Under the pieces are notes generated by a model. It was not told the DNA's origin. It was given only the letters and a program-made list of their open reading frames with translations, and made no database searches. The position numbers and the translations under genes are program-made. From NCBI GenBank assembly GCA_038373865.1, contig JAXGGA010001587.1, positions 62,001 to 126,000 of the forward strand: a stretch of 64,000 nt of DNA. Direction: 5' to 3'. Positions 45,358 to 56,168 of this stretch are shown one piece after another. How positions within the stretch are numbered: the stretch's first letter is position 1; each line of letters starts with the position of its first letter. This DNA is from Uloborus plumipes (taxonomy: Eukaryota > Arthropoda > Arachnida > Araneae > Uloboridae).

Positions 45358-45784
45358 GCTTTGATGATTTTTAATAACTTTCTTGTGAAGTACATTTGAC
45401 TGATTTCGTTCATTTTGAGTTTTACTAATAAGGAACAAATATCATGTACAATTCTTTGTAAAAAAATTGTAATTAATTTTGTAATATAAATTCAAATTAC
45501 AAATTGTTCTCCACCTATTAAAGCATACTGCTCCAGTGGTTTCCTGTGCGGTGAAATCCCTTTTAAATGTGAAAAGGATATTGATAAATCAATTTCAATT
45601 CTAGAAGAGTAATAAAAATTTCGATTCAAAGAAAAAAAAAACATTTACTATATCAACACTTTGTATTTTAATTTATTTAACTAGAGTGTAAACTACTCGT
45701 CAGAGTATATATATTTTTTTGAACCTTTTTCTTCGGTTAATAAAGATAAATGCCGTCCCTCTTTTGCATTGTTTTCTTCTGTTA
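45358..45784. other. Gene-free stretch
   Basis: Nothing recognised. Confidence 0.4.
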
Positions 45785-45786
45785 TA

Positions 45787-47218
45787 TGGGTGATTCTCCA
45801 AAAACCTGGCATTTTCGACTCACAAACTCTAAAAAAATAAAAATGCTTAAAAAAATCTAAAAAAAATCATACTTACTCTTTGTTAGAAGCTTATTAAGAG
45901 AAAAATAGAGGGAACTCACTTTAAGTATGCTACACCCCAAAAAAGGGGGGGGGGTCAATTTTTTCAAACCGAGAGAGTAACAAAGAAGCACTAAGCGAGC
46001 AAACAAATGAATTTTATCAAGGATTATCAGAAATTTTACAACAATAACAAAGAAATAACTTCAACATGAATGAAAAACTATGTTTATTGTTGACAAAAAA
46101 AACTAATTTACAACCTCCTTAAACGAACACTGTTTTAAGAGATGCAGCATCCAACAAATTTAATATTTATATGAAAAAAGAGATGACAAATTTTTATTGT
46201 TGACAAAAAAAACTAATTTACAACCTCCTTAAACGAACACTGTTTTAAGAGATGCAGCATCCAACAAATTTAATATTTATATGAAAAAAGAGATTTACAA
46301 TCATAAAATAAAGTTCAAATTTTTCTAAATGAATACTTTTTTAATAAATGAGACTCCTTTTTAATATTTTAAACTAATGTTTGGTAAATAAATCCATCTA
46401 TTCTACCGGATGTTTTACCAGTGCTTTAAAAGTAGTGCTAGAGTGACATTTTTTTTGCGCCAGGAGAGGGACATTTTTTTTTTGCGCCAGGAGAGGGACA
46501 TTTTAATCAAAAAAGGCTGATATTTTTACCCAGAATTTTTATAGAAGGTAAACAATGGTATTTTTCCCTTTTATCCTTTTAACTCAATTACACACTGCAG
46601 GCAGAATTATTATTTTTATTTTATTCAGAACAGAAATGTTGGCCAGGAGAGGGACATCGAAAATGTTACGTACCTCATTTTGAACTAAGGAATAATAATA
46701 CGAATAGCAGACACATTCTATAGACAAAATACTCTATGAGTCCAAAGAAGTGATGAGAATAAACAGTGTTATAGTACTGCAGATTCAAAATTTCTTCTTT
46801 TTGCATTTAATAATTGAACCAATTTGTAGGACAGGAGAGGGACATGCAATCTGGGGACAAACTTCAAAATGATGTACCTGATTATATAATCATTTAAATA
46901 AGCTAAAACAACACTATATTACACTCATAACTATATATAATTCAACACTACAAGTGGAATTTGTGCAATGTTCACGTAAAATTTTAAAATAATTTATTTG
47001 CATTTTAGAAACAGGGTGAGACACGCAAAAAAGGGACTTTTTGGCTATTCAAAAATTTTTGTTGAAAAAAATAAATGAAAAATTGCTTTAATATGAATTG
47101 AATAACATCAGAATAAGTATTTCTAACAATTAAAAAAACAAAAAAACTTTCTAGGTCAAATAATTTTTGTGCTGTCCTACGGGGACATCATATTGTTCGG
47201 ATTTTGGAGAATCACCCA
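45787..47218. mobile_element. TGGGTGATTCTCC element, 1432 bp, TA target
   Basis: TGGGTGATTCTCCAAAA and its exact inverse TTTTGGAGAATCACCCA form the ends, with TA outside (45785-45786, 47219-47220). The word CAGGAGAGGGACAT recurs near 46461, 46487, 46635 and 46830, mostly preceded by GCC, with a GGGACA-type word again near the right end; these are probable binding sites. A 110-bp tandem duplication (46083-46293) lies inside. No coding capacity. Confidence 0.83.
46083..46293. repeat. Identical 110-bp tandem duplication
   Basis: The 101 bases 46083-46183 (starting TTTATTGTTGACAAAAAAAA) recur without visible change at 46193-46293. Identity implies a very recent duplication, or an assembly artefact. 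Confidence 0.9.
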
Positions 47219-47220
47219 TA

Positions 47221-47486
47221 TCTGTATTACACTCGCACTCCGTATCCTGCCGTTCTGACTTGCATTTTCTTAAATAGTCACATCTCATTATCATTTATAC
47301 TTAACTTTGGGCACCAGTGCGTTAACAAACAAAACGATGAAAAGGAGAGTAACAGAGTGGATATCAGTGACGAATTTGCAGCCATGACATTGGTCACGTG
47401 ACGGAAAATTTTCCGAATTTCTTTTCCCAATTACGAACGATTCATTGCGAAGAAGACGATGAGCATTTTGAAGTTACTGTCTGTGA
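47221..47486. other. Gene-free stretch
   Basis: Nothing recognised. Confidence 0.35.
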
Positions 47487-47488
47487 TA

Positions 47489-47660
47489 GTCGAGCCCGCT
47501 TATTAGAATATCGGTTAAAATAACATCCCACTTAAAATAATACAATTTCCATGTGCCAAACCGTCGTAAAGTATTATTTTGATCCCAGATAATGGAGTAT
47601 CCCGCTTATAAAAATATGTTTTCGTGGCAAACTGGCTATTCCATTAAGCGGGCTCGACTG
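47489..47660. mobile_element. GTCGAGCCCGCTTA miniature element, about 172 bp (Tigger/pogo-like)
   Basis: GTCGAGCCCGCTTATTAGAA at the left and the inverse TTAAGCGGGCTCGACTG at the right pair. TA lies next to both (47487-47488, 47661-47662), the left terminal CA being eroded. The inner phrase CCGCTTATAAAAATATG repeats the end motif. End type and TA target fit pogo/Tigger miniature elements. Confidence 0.75.
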
Positions 47661-47662
47661 TA

Positions 47663-48367
47663 TATTTGTATCATCTTAGCAGATTTTCAAAAATCGAGAT
47701 AAAATTGTAAGTTATTTTCTTTTATTTACGCTTTAGTAACTGCAATGTGAGCTATAGTGTTTTTTGTTATTTAATTAAAGCCAGGAACTCAGGAGAGAGG
47801 AAGGGTGGTGTATGCCCCAGACCAGCTAAAAATTATTCGTTTGTAGTTTCATTATTAACTTTCCGACATCTATACGAAAATCGCAAATTTCTGAATTATT
47901 CAGTTCAACTGTTAAATCCAAGTAATATCAAATTGTCTTAATACATTTTTTACAACATGGGTCTAAAAGAAGTTGAACAGACTTTCGTTAATTTTTTTTT
48001 CTCTCTTTAATGTATCTTAGTAAACTACATAAATGTTTCCTTTACCATAGGTTATACATAAATCTATTCAAAAGATACGTAAAGTGGTGAGCAACTACGT
48101 ATTTCACAAATTCCCAATCCAAATCAAATAAATCTTTAATATTAAGTAACAACTAAACATAGCTCTCTAGTTTGTAATTGCGAAACCTAAAGCAACGTTG
48201 AAAGGATGAATGTATCTGGCCATAGGGAAAAGGAGATGGCAAATCAATGAGCACTTCAGCGTCGCCCGATTTTGCGTGACTTCATCTTCGCCAGAATGAT
48301 CTTTTGTTCCATTTCTTTGTCTTGATGACGAGGCCTTTCAGTAAAATTGTTTGTTTCTTTTGTTTTC
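47663..48367. other. Gene-free stretch
   Basis: Minus-strand frame 48282-48557 (91 codons, K/R-rich) extends into the first unit of the 690-bp repeat and is not preserved in units 2 and 3, so it is not called a gene. Confidence 0.4.
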
Positions 48368-50396
48368 CATCAAAGAGCTTTCGAGCTTTTGTTTTAGACG
48401 GGGCTGAAAAATGACTTACTTTTGGTAGCTTAATGTAAAGCCACTTGCATCTCTCCTCTTCGTGTGTGCTGTACAACAATAGCTCTCGAAATAGCTGACA
48501 ACTTCGGAATTTTTTTTCTCTTCTCCTCCTCCCTCGGAATAGAGCAGAAATCAACAAATATGAGATGCTGATCTGGAGGAAGAGTCAAGGGGATGGGATG
48601 GAAGTTAAGCGTTCGAAAAAGAAGTTCCCCAAAAGTTTTTAAGAAATTCGTTTATTTCGTGTAATAATACGTCCTGAGCTCATTTCATTTTCCTGCTTGT
48701 GCTGGGATTTAAATGGAACGAAGATTCGTCATCTTCAGAAATTGTTGAAGTCATTAAAGAAACTCTCGTGTTATTAAAGTATAAAAGTTTAGTTTTTGTT
48801 TCTCTGCACATAGAATTATTTTTTTTACATTTTTCATAAAACTTACCACTATAGCGGAAGCAAAAATAGAAATTTCAAAAGTACAAATGCACTGGAATAC
48901 TGCATACACGTGTTTTGGAGTTACAAGGAACGCGTTTTTCAATGTAGAAATGTGAGCTTATAGATGCAAAGACTTTCGACAAGCCAGCCAAACTTTTGTT
49001 GGATGTCCTTGGATCCATAAGAACTCATATTTTTGCAGTGAAACAGGCAATCATCAACAGGCATCAAAGAGCTTTCGAGCTTTTGTTTTAGACGGGGGCC
49101 AAAAAATTACTTACTTTTGGTAGCTTAATGTAAAGCCAATTTCATCTCTCCTCTTCGTGTGTGCTGTACAACAATAGCTCTCGAAATAGCTGACAACTTC
49201 GGAATTTTTTTTTTCTCTTCTTCTCCTCCATCGGAATAGAGCAGAAATCAAAAAATGTGAGATGCTGATCCGGAGGAAGAGTCAAGGGAATGGGATGGAA
49301 GTTAAGCGTTCGAAAAAGAAGTTCCCCAAAAATTTTTAAGAAATTCGTTTATTTCGTGTAACAATACGTCCTGAGCTCATTTCATTTTCCTTCTTGTGCT
49401 GGGAGTTAAATGGAACGAAGATTCGTCATCTTCAGAAATTTTTGAAGTCATTAAAAAAACTCTCGTGTTATTAAAGCATAAAAGTTTAGTTTTTGTTTTT
49501 CTGTTCATAGATTTTTTTTTTTTTACATTTTTCATAAAACTTACCGCTATGATAAAAGCAAAAGCAAAAATACAAAGTTGAAAAGTACAAATGCACTGGA
49601 ATACTGCATACACGTGTTCCGGAGTTACAAGAAACGCGTTTTTCAATGCAGAAATGTGAGCTTATAGATGCAAAGACTTTCAACAAGCCATCCATACTTT
49701 TGTTGGATGTCCTTGTATTCTATAAGAGCTCACATTTTTGCATTGAAACAGGCATCAAAGAGCTTTCGAGCTTTTGTTTTAGACGGGACTGAAAAATTAC
49801 TTACTTTTGGTAGCTTAATGTAAAGTCACTTACATATCTCCTCTTCGTGTGTGCTGTACAACAATAGCTCTCAAAATAGTTGACAACTTCGGAATTTTTT
49901 TTTGCTCTTCTCCTCCTCCTCCCTCGGAATAGAGCAGAAATCAACAAATATGAGATGCTGATCTGGAGGAAGAGTCAAGGGGATGGGATGGAAGTTAAGC
50001 GTTCGAAAAAGAAGTTCCCCAAAAGTTTTTAAGAAATTCGTTTATTTCGTGTAATAATACTTCCTGAGCTCATTTCATTTTCCTGCTTGTGCTGGGAGTT
50101 AAATGGAACGAAGATTCGTCATCTTCAGACATTTCTGAAGTCATTAAAGAAACTTTCATGTTATTAAAGCATAAAATTTAAACTTTTTTTTCTGTTTTGA
50201 AAACTTTTTACATTTTTCAAAAAGCTTATCACTGTTATAAAAGTAAAAGAAAACTACAGAGCTGGAAAGCACAAATGACGCCTTTTTCAATGCAAAAATG
50301 TGAGCTTGTGAATTCAAGGATACCCGACAAGCTATCCAAGTTTTGTCGGATGTCTTTACATCCATAAGTTCACATTTTTGCATTGAAAGAGGCATT
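48368..50396. repeat. Three tandem copies of a 690-bp unit
   Basis: Units start at CATCAAAGAGCTTTCGAGCT: 48368, 49062 and 49753, giving periods of 694 and 691; the third ends near 50396 and lacks about 45 bases near its end. Identity is high across the first 450 bp of each unit. The tail of each unit contains an inverted pair (TTTTTCAATG-AGAAATGTGAGC and its inverse in TGAACTCACATTTTTGCATTGAAA style). Frames seen in the units differ in length between copies, arguing against a conserved protein. Confidence 0.88.
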
Positions 50397-51181
50397 CCTT
50401 GTAACGAAGAAACACATCTATGCTATATTCCTGCTCATTTGTGAATTTAACGTTGTATTTTAGCTTTAATTTTAAACACAAAGGTATTTATTTCATTTAC
50501 CACTGTTAGTTTCTATTATACTTGTCATGACTACCGATTTCATTGCTTGTTCCATCTGCGCGTATATTATGCATTTTTAGAACTGGTAATTGTTTCATTC
50601 ATAAAGCCTATATGTTGCATGGGAGAGAAAAGTAACTATATTTTTCTAAATGTTTCAATATTTTCAAAAGATCTGATAAAGACATTATCAAAATTTCGTT
50701 TTTTGGTTGGTTATTACATGAATAAGGTGCCACTTGCTGTGATTTGATATGCTCTAATTATTTGCTCACTTGCGACCAATTCTGAGACTAAACTATTGGT
50801 GAGGGAATATTTGGTAACACAAGGAAAAGTTCTGTGTGCTTTCAAGCAATTGTGTAGACTTTATCATTACTTGAAAATTACCTTGCGAAAAAAGAGGTTT
50901 TTAAAGTTTAGTGCTCTTACATTTTCGTATCCATCGAGTCTACAACAGTCTTGGACACAAGGCACGCATTTTTATTTCCCTATTCATGAAAAAACAAGGG
51001 AGGGAAGAATGCAAATTGGAAACACTTAGATTCCGTTTCATTTACAGAAATTACTCACCCTACATGTGCTCTTATTAAAACTATGTTGCCACCTCTTGAT
51101 AAAATATTCAACCATCTTTCTTTTCATGAATTTATATCTTGGTAACATACTTAAAATAAAATTAAAAAAATGAGACACAAA
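50397..51181. other. Gene-free stretch
   Basis: Two short plus-strand frames (50547-50747, 50796-51029) without motifs; otherwise nothing. Confidence 0.4.
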
Positions 51182-51712
51182 CCCTAGCAGCACAATCTCA
51201 TCGGCCGATGATCGGCCATTCATCGAAACCCGATGAAATTCTCATCGGCCGATGATCGGATTTCGATGAGTTCTCATCGGGAATTGCTCCAATATGTCTC
51301 ATCGGCCAAACAGAATCCGAGCAGCAAAATCCGATGAGTTTACGATGAGATTTGGAGCAATTTACGAGCAGTGCAGTCCCGTGCCGATGAATTTAGGATC
51401 AATTTTGGATGAAAATACGATGTGATTTAGATCAATACGCGGGCAGTGCTGTTCCGTGGCGATGAATTTAGGATGAAAAAATGATATGATTTAGATCAAT
51501 ATACGAGCAGTGTAGCTCGTGGCGATGAATTAAGGATCAATTTTGGATAAAAATACGATGAGAGTTGGATCAATATACGAGCAGTGTAGTTCCGTGGCGA
51601 TAAATTTTGGATCAAAATACGATGGGAGTTGGATCAATATACGCGCAGTTTAGTATCTGTGGCGATGAATTTTGGAACTTTTTTTTTTATTTCCCCCAAC
51701 CAGGTGCGACTG

Positions 51713-51782
51713 GCCAACTCCAGCATCGAACCCGGGTTATCGGTGCGGAAAGCCAACGCTCTACAACCACGCCACCAAGTCT
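51713..51782 (-). ncRNA. tRNA-like (SINE-type) segment, copy 2
   Basis: On the minus strand it reads GACTTGGTGGCGTGGTTGTAGAGCG, with GTTGGCTTTCCGCACC in the anticodon-arm position and CCCGGGTTCGATGCTGGAGT as the B-box region. It matches 40340-40407 with few changes. No acceptor stem can be drawn, so it is not a functional tRNA. Confidence 0.62.
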
Positions 51783-51869
51783 ACGATTAATGAGACCAAC
51801 ACTGTATATTAAATAAAAATTTGAGATTGGGAAAAGTTTCAGTAGAAAATTTGATCATTACGACCTCTT

Positions 51870-52180
51870 TCCGATGAAATCTGTAGCTTGGCATATTTTC
51901 ATCGGGAAATTTGATTGGAAGTATATAGTTTTCCAATGAAACATAGCTCGGTTAATTTTCATCGGGAAATTTGATCGGAAGGATATCGTTTTTCGATGGA
52001 ATATAGCTCGGCTAATTTTCATCGGGAAACTTGATCGGAAGGATATCGTTTTTCGATGGAATATAGCTCGGCTAATTTTCATCGGGAAACTTGATCGGAA
52101 GGATATCGTTTTTCGATGGAATATAGCTCGGCTAATTTTCATCGGGAAACTTGATCGGAAAGATATCGCTTTCCGATGAA
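51870..52180. repeat. 60-bp tandem repeat inside copy 2
   Basis: Five units of exactly 60 bp, three nearly identical (51955-52150), with the core ATATAGCTCGGCTAATTTTC, then ATCGGGAAACTTGATCGGAA, then GGATATCGTTTTTCGATGGA. The 94-codon minus frame of repeating MKISRAIFHRKTISFRSSFP is the 60-bp period (20 codons) read through, not a protein. The near-identity of three units suggests recent homogenisation. Confidence 0.9.
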
Positions 52181-52304
52181 AAGTAGCTCATTGAAAACCG
52201 TGCTCGGATACTGATCGGAACGATGTCATCGTGCGTTACGGGATCAGTTTACGAGGAGTTAGTTGATCGGCCGAGCAAAATCCGATGAGTTGATGCTACT
52301 TGGG

Positions 52305-53323
52305 ACGCTTCATATATTTTACACAATAAAACTAAAAAACCCTTGGTCATATTTCTACTTACCCCACGTTGCTGCATTTGTCTCAATGCGCAAATAAAAG
52401 TAAAAATAATGAGGCAGGAAACTAAAATATTTAAAAGCAAAGTCAATAGTGAAAACATTATGACTTTTAAATTAGTGATACCTTACAAGGTGAGAACATT
52501 TTGCAGCGAGTGTATAAATAAAATATTATCTTGCGTACTCATGAAAAGACCCAAAATGCAAACAAAAAAACCCGCATCCATTCTTATATCTATTAAAGGA
52601 AATAAGACATCAAAAACTGTCCGCGACCGGAACATACGTTGAGGTCACACACACTGTATAAAAGCAGTCTATTGAGTCCATAAATAAGATATTGAGCTCA
52701 CGCGTTTGATACGCGAACTAAGGTTTAAATGATACAAAGAAAAAAAAAAGCGTACATATACTTAAGTATCGAACGTGGGAAGAAAATTCGACTCCTATTC
52801 TCCCAGTTGAGCTTCTTCAAGAGCCTGAAGCGATGACTATAAAATCCATATGTATGCAGGCAGATATCCGACGGAAAAAGGCATTTATTTTCGAGACTAA
52901 ATTGACTCCGAAAAATACGCAGGTTTTTTTCAAGAGCGAAGTCCGGCGTATTATATAAAATTTATGGAATTTTTCCTCCAACCCTTTTTCACCAAACCAC
53001 AAGACTACTATAGCCTTTCACCATGATTTAACCAGGGAGTTGAACTCGCTGCTACACTGGAAATAAATTTTGTTTTTGTCGTTTTGAGTTTACTTATTTA
53101 CACATATGCATTCGCAACGTGGATGTTTCTTTGTTTACCGAGAGACATATCTTTTCTTCGGAAAGAATCTCGCATTACTTTTGTGATTTGTTTCGTGCGA
53201 AGATTGTCTAGCTTTCTTGCAAAAGAAAAATAATTTTTTGAAGAAATTTTTGGGAGATTATTTTAAACATACTTTCTACTTTGGAAAAGTTTACTTCGTA
53301 CGTGTAAAGGTGTATGAGAACAA
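52305..53323. other. Gene-free stretch
   Basis: A 99-codon plus frame (52343-52642, K-rich) has no motif; otherwise nothing. Confidence 0.4.
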
Positions 53324-53745
53324 GACTGTAAAAAATATATGTTTTTACAGCAAAATGCAGCTAATTTTATAGTAACAAACTATAAAACTTGCTGATTTTA
53401 CAGTATTAAACTGTAAAATTGCTAAGTTTACAGTAACAAACTGTAGAATTGCTGCTTTACAGTAATAAACTGTAAAATTGCCAATTTTGCAGTTTATTAC
53501 TGTGTGCTTCACAGTTTTAAACTGGAACCTCTGCTGCCAGTATTATACTGTTGCTTTTACAGTATAATATAGCTAGCTTTGTCGTAATAAACTAAAATTG
53601 AGGCAATAAACTGTAAAATTGCTGCTTTTACAGTAATGAATTGTAAAAATGCTAATTTTACAGTTTATTACTGTGCATTTTATAGTTTCAAATTGTAACC
53701 TCTGCTGCCAATATTATACGGTAAAAACAAGTTTTTTTTGCAGTG
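53324..53745. mobile_element. CACTGCAAAAAA miniature element, copy 3
   Basis: Left GACTGTAAAAAATATATG (eroded) and right TTTTTTTGCAGTG, with the family interior of ACTGTAAAATTGCT/TTTTACAGT words repeated more often than in copies 1 and 2. The left TA is not preserved. Confidence 0.72.
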
Positions 53746-53747
53746 TA

Positions 53748-54032
53748 AAATGTGCGATTGGTTAGCTTAAATATTCCAACCGGACCACAAAGTCGGAACG
53801 TATTAAGTATATCATAATTTATTCATTGCTGAACATTATAACTATTGCTTTTTCAGTTAATTTTTTTATCTCCTTTGTGTTTTGATTCAATAGGAGAGAA
53901 ACTAACTAAGAAGTGCTTACTTTCATGCTCTCCTATAGTTCTTAATATTAGGCATGCTATCATACGTGAGCACGATTGATTGCTTGTGCCATCAATAGGG
54001 AAGTCAACTTCTTCAGGCAGTACAGTGGTAAG
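53748..54032. other. Gene-free stretch
   Basis: Nothing recognised. Confidence 0.35.
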
Positions 54033-54034
54033 TA

Positions 54035-55295
54035 GGGGAGAGTGATAATGAATGGGCCACTAACAAAATATGAAAAAGTATTTGCATGATTTTTTTTTTT
54101 TTTTGATGCCACCAATAGATGTACTAAACTCATCCAATTTTCATCCGTTTGCGCTGAGCCATTTTCAAACTAGAGTGGCATGGTCAAGAATCTGACTGAA
54201 AAGTAAGTTTTTCCCTTTTTAGTAAAACATTTCCTAGCTAAAATGTACCAAGTATTTCACTGCATACATATGTATAAGCTAGTCTTTCTATATCTATAAA
54301 CTAATCTTAAGATGTATTTTTATGTTATCGAAATTCAATGTACTCAAAAAACCTAAATGTATTCCAAAAGTATAGGTGGGGCTTAATGGGCCACTATGTC
54401 ACGGTAATGAATGGGCCACCTAAATATTGTTTTTCTTCCCTTTCTTTGGATTTTCGCATTAATATGAAACACAACTGACTGTCATAGATAGATTAAGATT
54501 ACTGTCCTCAAAATAGGTTTGTAGTAACTTCTAAATATAATTTGCAGATCTATAATTATATTTCTATAGTACAATAGACCTCTGGTCGCAGTGCGTGGCT
54601 TGAAAAAGCCCCCTCTCTCCTTCATATTATATTCCTCACAGTACAATTTCATTTTCTTTCTTGGTAACTTAAGTTAGATATTTCTTATTCCCGATGTCTA
54701 GTAAATCAAAAAAATTTTTTTTGAATTTTGACAAGTTTGAAAATGAAGATGAAGTTTTTGAAAGTGATTTTTAATATTATTTTTGAAATATATAAATTTT
54801 GTTAAATCATAGTGTGTGTTATCGGTTATTTTTTATATATATTTGCTGTTATTTATTTCTTACAATCTCATTATTTAGTTATTTTTCTGCTACAATTGGT
54901 ATGCATCAGTTTTATTTTAATTGCATCAGTTTTGATGTTTATATAATTTTAAATCAGTATGATTTTGTATCATCATGTCAAGTGCCACATTTATTTTGTT
55001 ATATTCAGCAAATAAAAGATTAAATCCACATGTTTTCATTGAAGTCATTTAGTGGCCCATTCATTACCTTCGATGGCCCATTCAACCAATAGGTGGGGTT
55101 GAATGGGCCAAATTTCAAAATTTTTATTTTCTATTATAATTCATTATAGACAGGTGCTAATCCAACTTTAATGACTTTTTTAAATAGCCAGATAAGTAAA
55201 GTAACTAAAACACCAATTTAGAGTTAAAACAAAGTGTTAGAAAAAATTACAAAAATTCAAAACCAAAAAGTGGCCCATTCATTACCACTCTCCCC
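54035..55295 (-). mobile_element. GGGGAGAGTGG element, copy 2 (1261 bp, TA target)
   Basis: Same family as 30700-31980, inverted: its left side matches the right side of copy 1. TA on both sides (54033-54034, 55296-55297). The ends are intact with one change at the left (GTGATAATG for GTGGTAATG). The frame at 54799-55023 is not present as such in copy 1 and is not a gene. Confidence 0.85.
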
Positions 55296-55297
55296 TA

Positions 55298-56168
55298 CGT
55301 TATTTCGAGTGCAATCTTTATTCAAAATCACCAGTTTTGACAGTACAATATTCAATTTGGTAATAAGTTTGTAAAGTTTCCTATGCAAAATGTTCCATTT
55401 CGCATTGGGGAGTTTTACACTTTGCTATCTAATCAAAATTTGAAGCACGTACATATAATTTTCTTAAAGAATTTAGATAGATGAACTGAACGTAGTGTGT
55501 ATTTTCTTATTGTGTAAGTTTTTGTGTATTTTCTTATTGTGTAAGTTTTTGTGTAATTTCTTATGAAATAAACTAATGTCCATTATCTCTTTCATGCATA
55601 TATTTATATCTTGTACAGCTCAAAACTTTCTTTTTAAGTATCATATAAAGTTAGTAAGCTATATTTTTGAATTGGAAAAAAAAATTGCTCAAACTGTCTA
55701 TAATGATAATCTGTCGATAACGATATTTTTTCTCGGTCCCTTGAGTATCGTTATACACAGATTTCACTGTAATTGGTATCAATTCTTACAAAAAAAAAAA
55801 AAAAAACATTTAAAAAATAAATTAACCAATTAAATTTCTTAAAATAGATTCCATTTTTAAGAACTTATATTTTAAAAACGAGGGTGTTGGGTAATGATTT
55901 ATGTGTTAAAATGCATTATTTTAAATGCATTGTTCATTCAAGTGCAACATATTAAAAAAAATCGTTATTATACTACACGGATCGCTGTCTGATTAGGGTA
56001 ATGTCATCTCGTTCATTACAAAACTGAAATCATTTTAATGAAGAAAACATTATAAAAACATATAACAAACTGAAATGTGATGTTTTAACATTAATAACAA
56101 AAAGAAGCTAATATTGTTATGTTCTCTGCACAGTTTAAAGACATTAAAGTACATTTTAACCACTAAGG
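55298..56168. other. Gene-free stretch
   Basis: Short direct repeat TGTGTATTTTCTTATTGTGTAAGTTT at about 55496-55560; poly-A at 55789-55806. No gene. Confidence 0.4.

Larger units (their letters stand above)
51182..52304 (-). mobile_element. CATCGG-rich element with tRNA-like segment, copy 2 (1123 bp)
   Basis: The same family as 39814-40718, in the opposite orientation and longer. Ends CCCTAGCAGCACAATCTCATCGG (left) and, inverted, CCCAAGTAGCATCAACTCATCGG (right). Compared with copy 1 it has an expanded GATGAATTTAGGATCAATTT tandem region (51365-51680, period about 75 bp) next to the tRNA-like part, and five 60-bp units at 51880-52170. Confidence 0.8.

Noticed and set aside
48282..48557. 91-codon basic protein gene on the minus strand
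   Set aside because: It starts inside the first 690-bp repeat unit and its frame is not kept in the other two units.
51858..52142. 94-codon frame with 20-residue repeats (MKISRAIFHRK) as a repeat protein
   Set aside because: The 60-bp DNA period is a multiple of three, so any stop-free unit gives a perfect protein repeat. The sister copy at 39960-40260 does not keep the frame.
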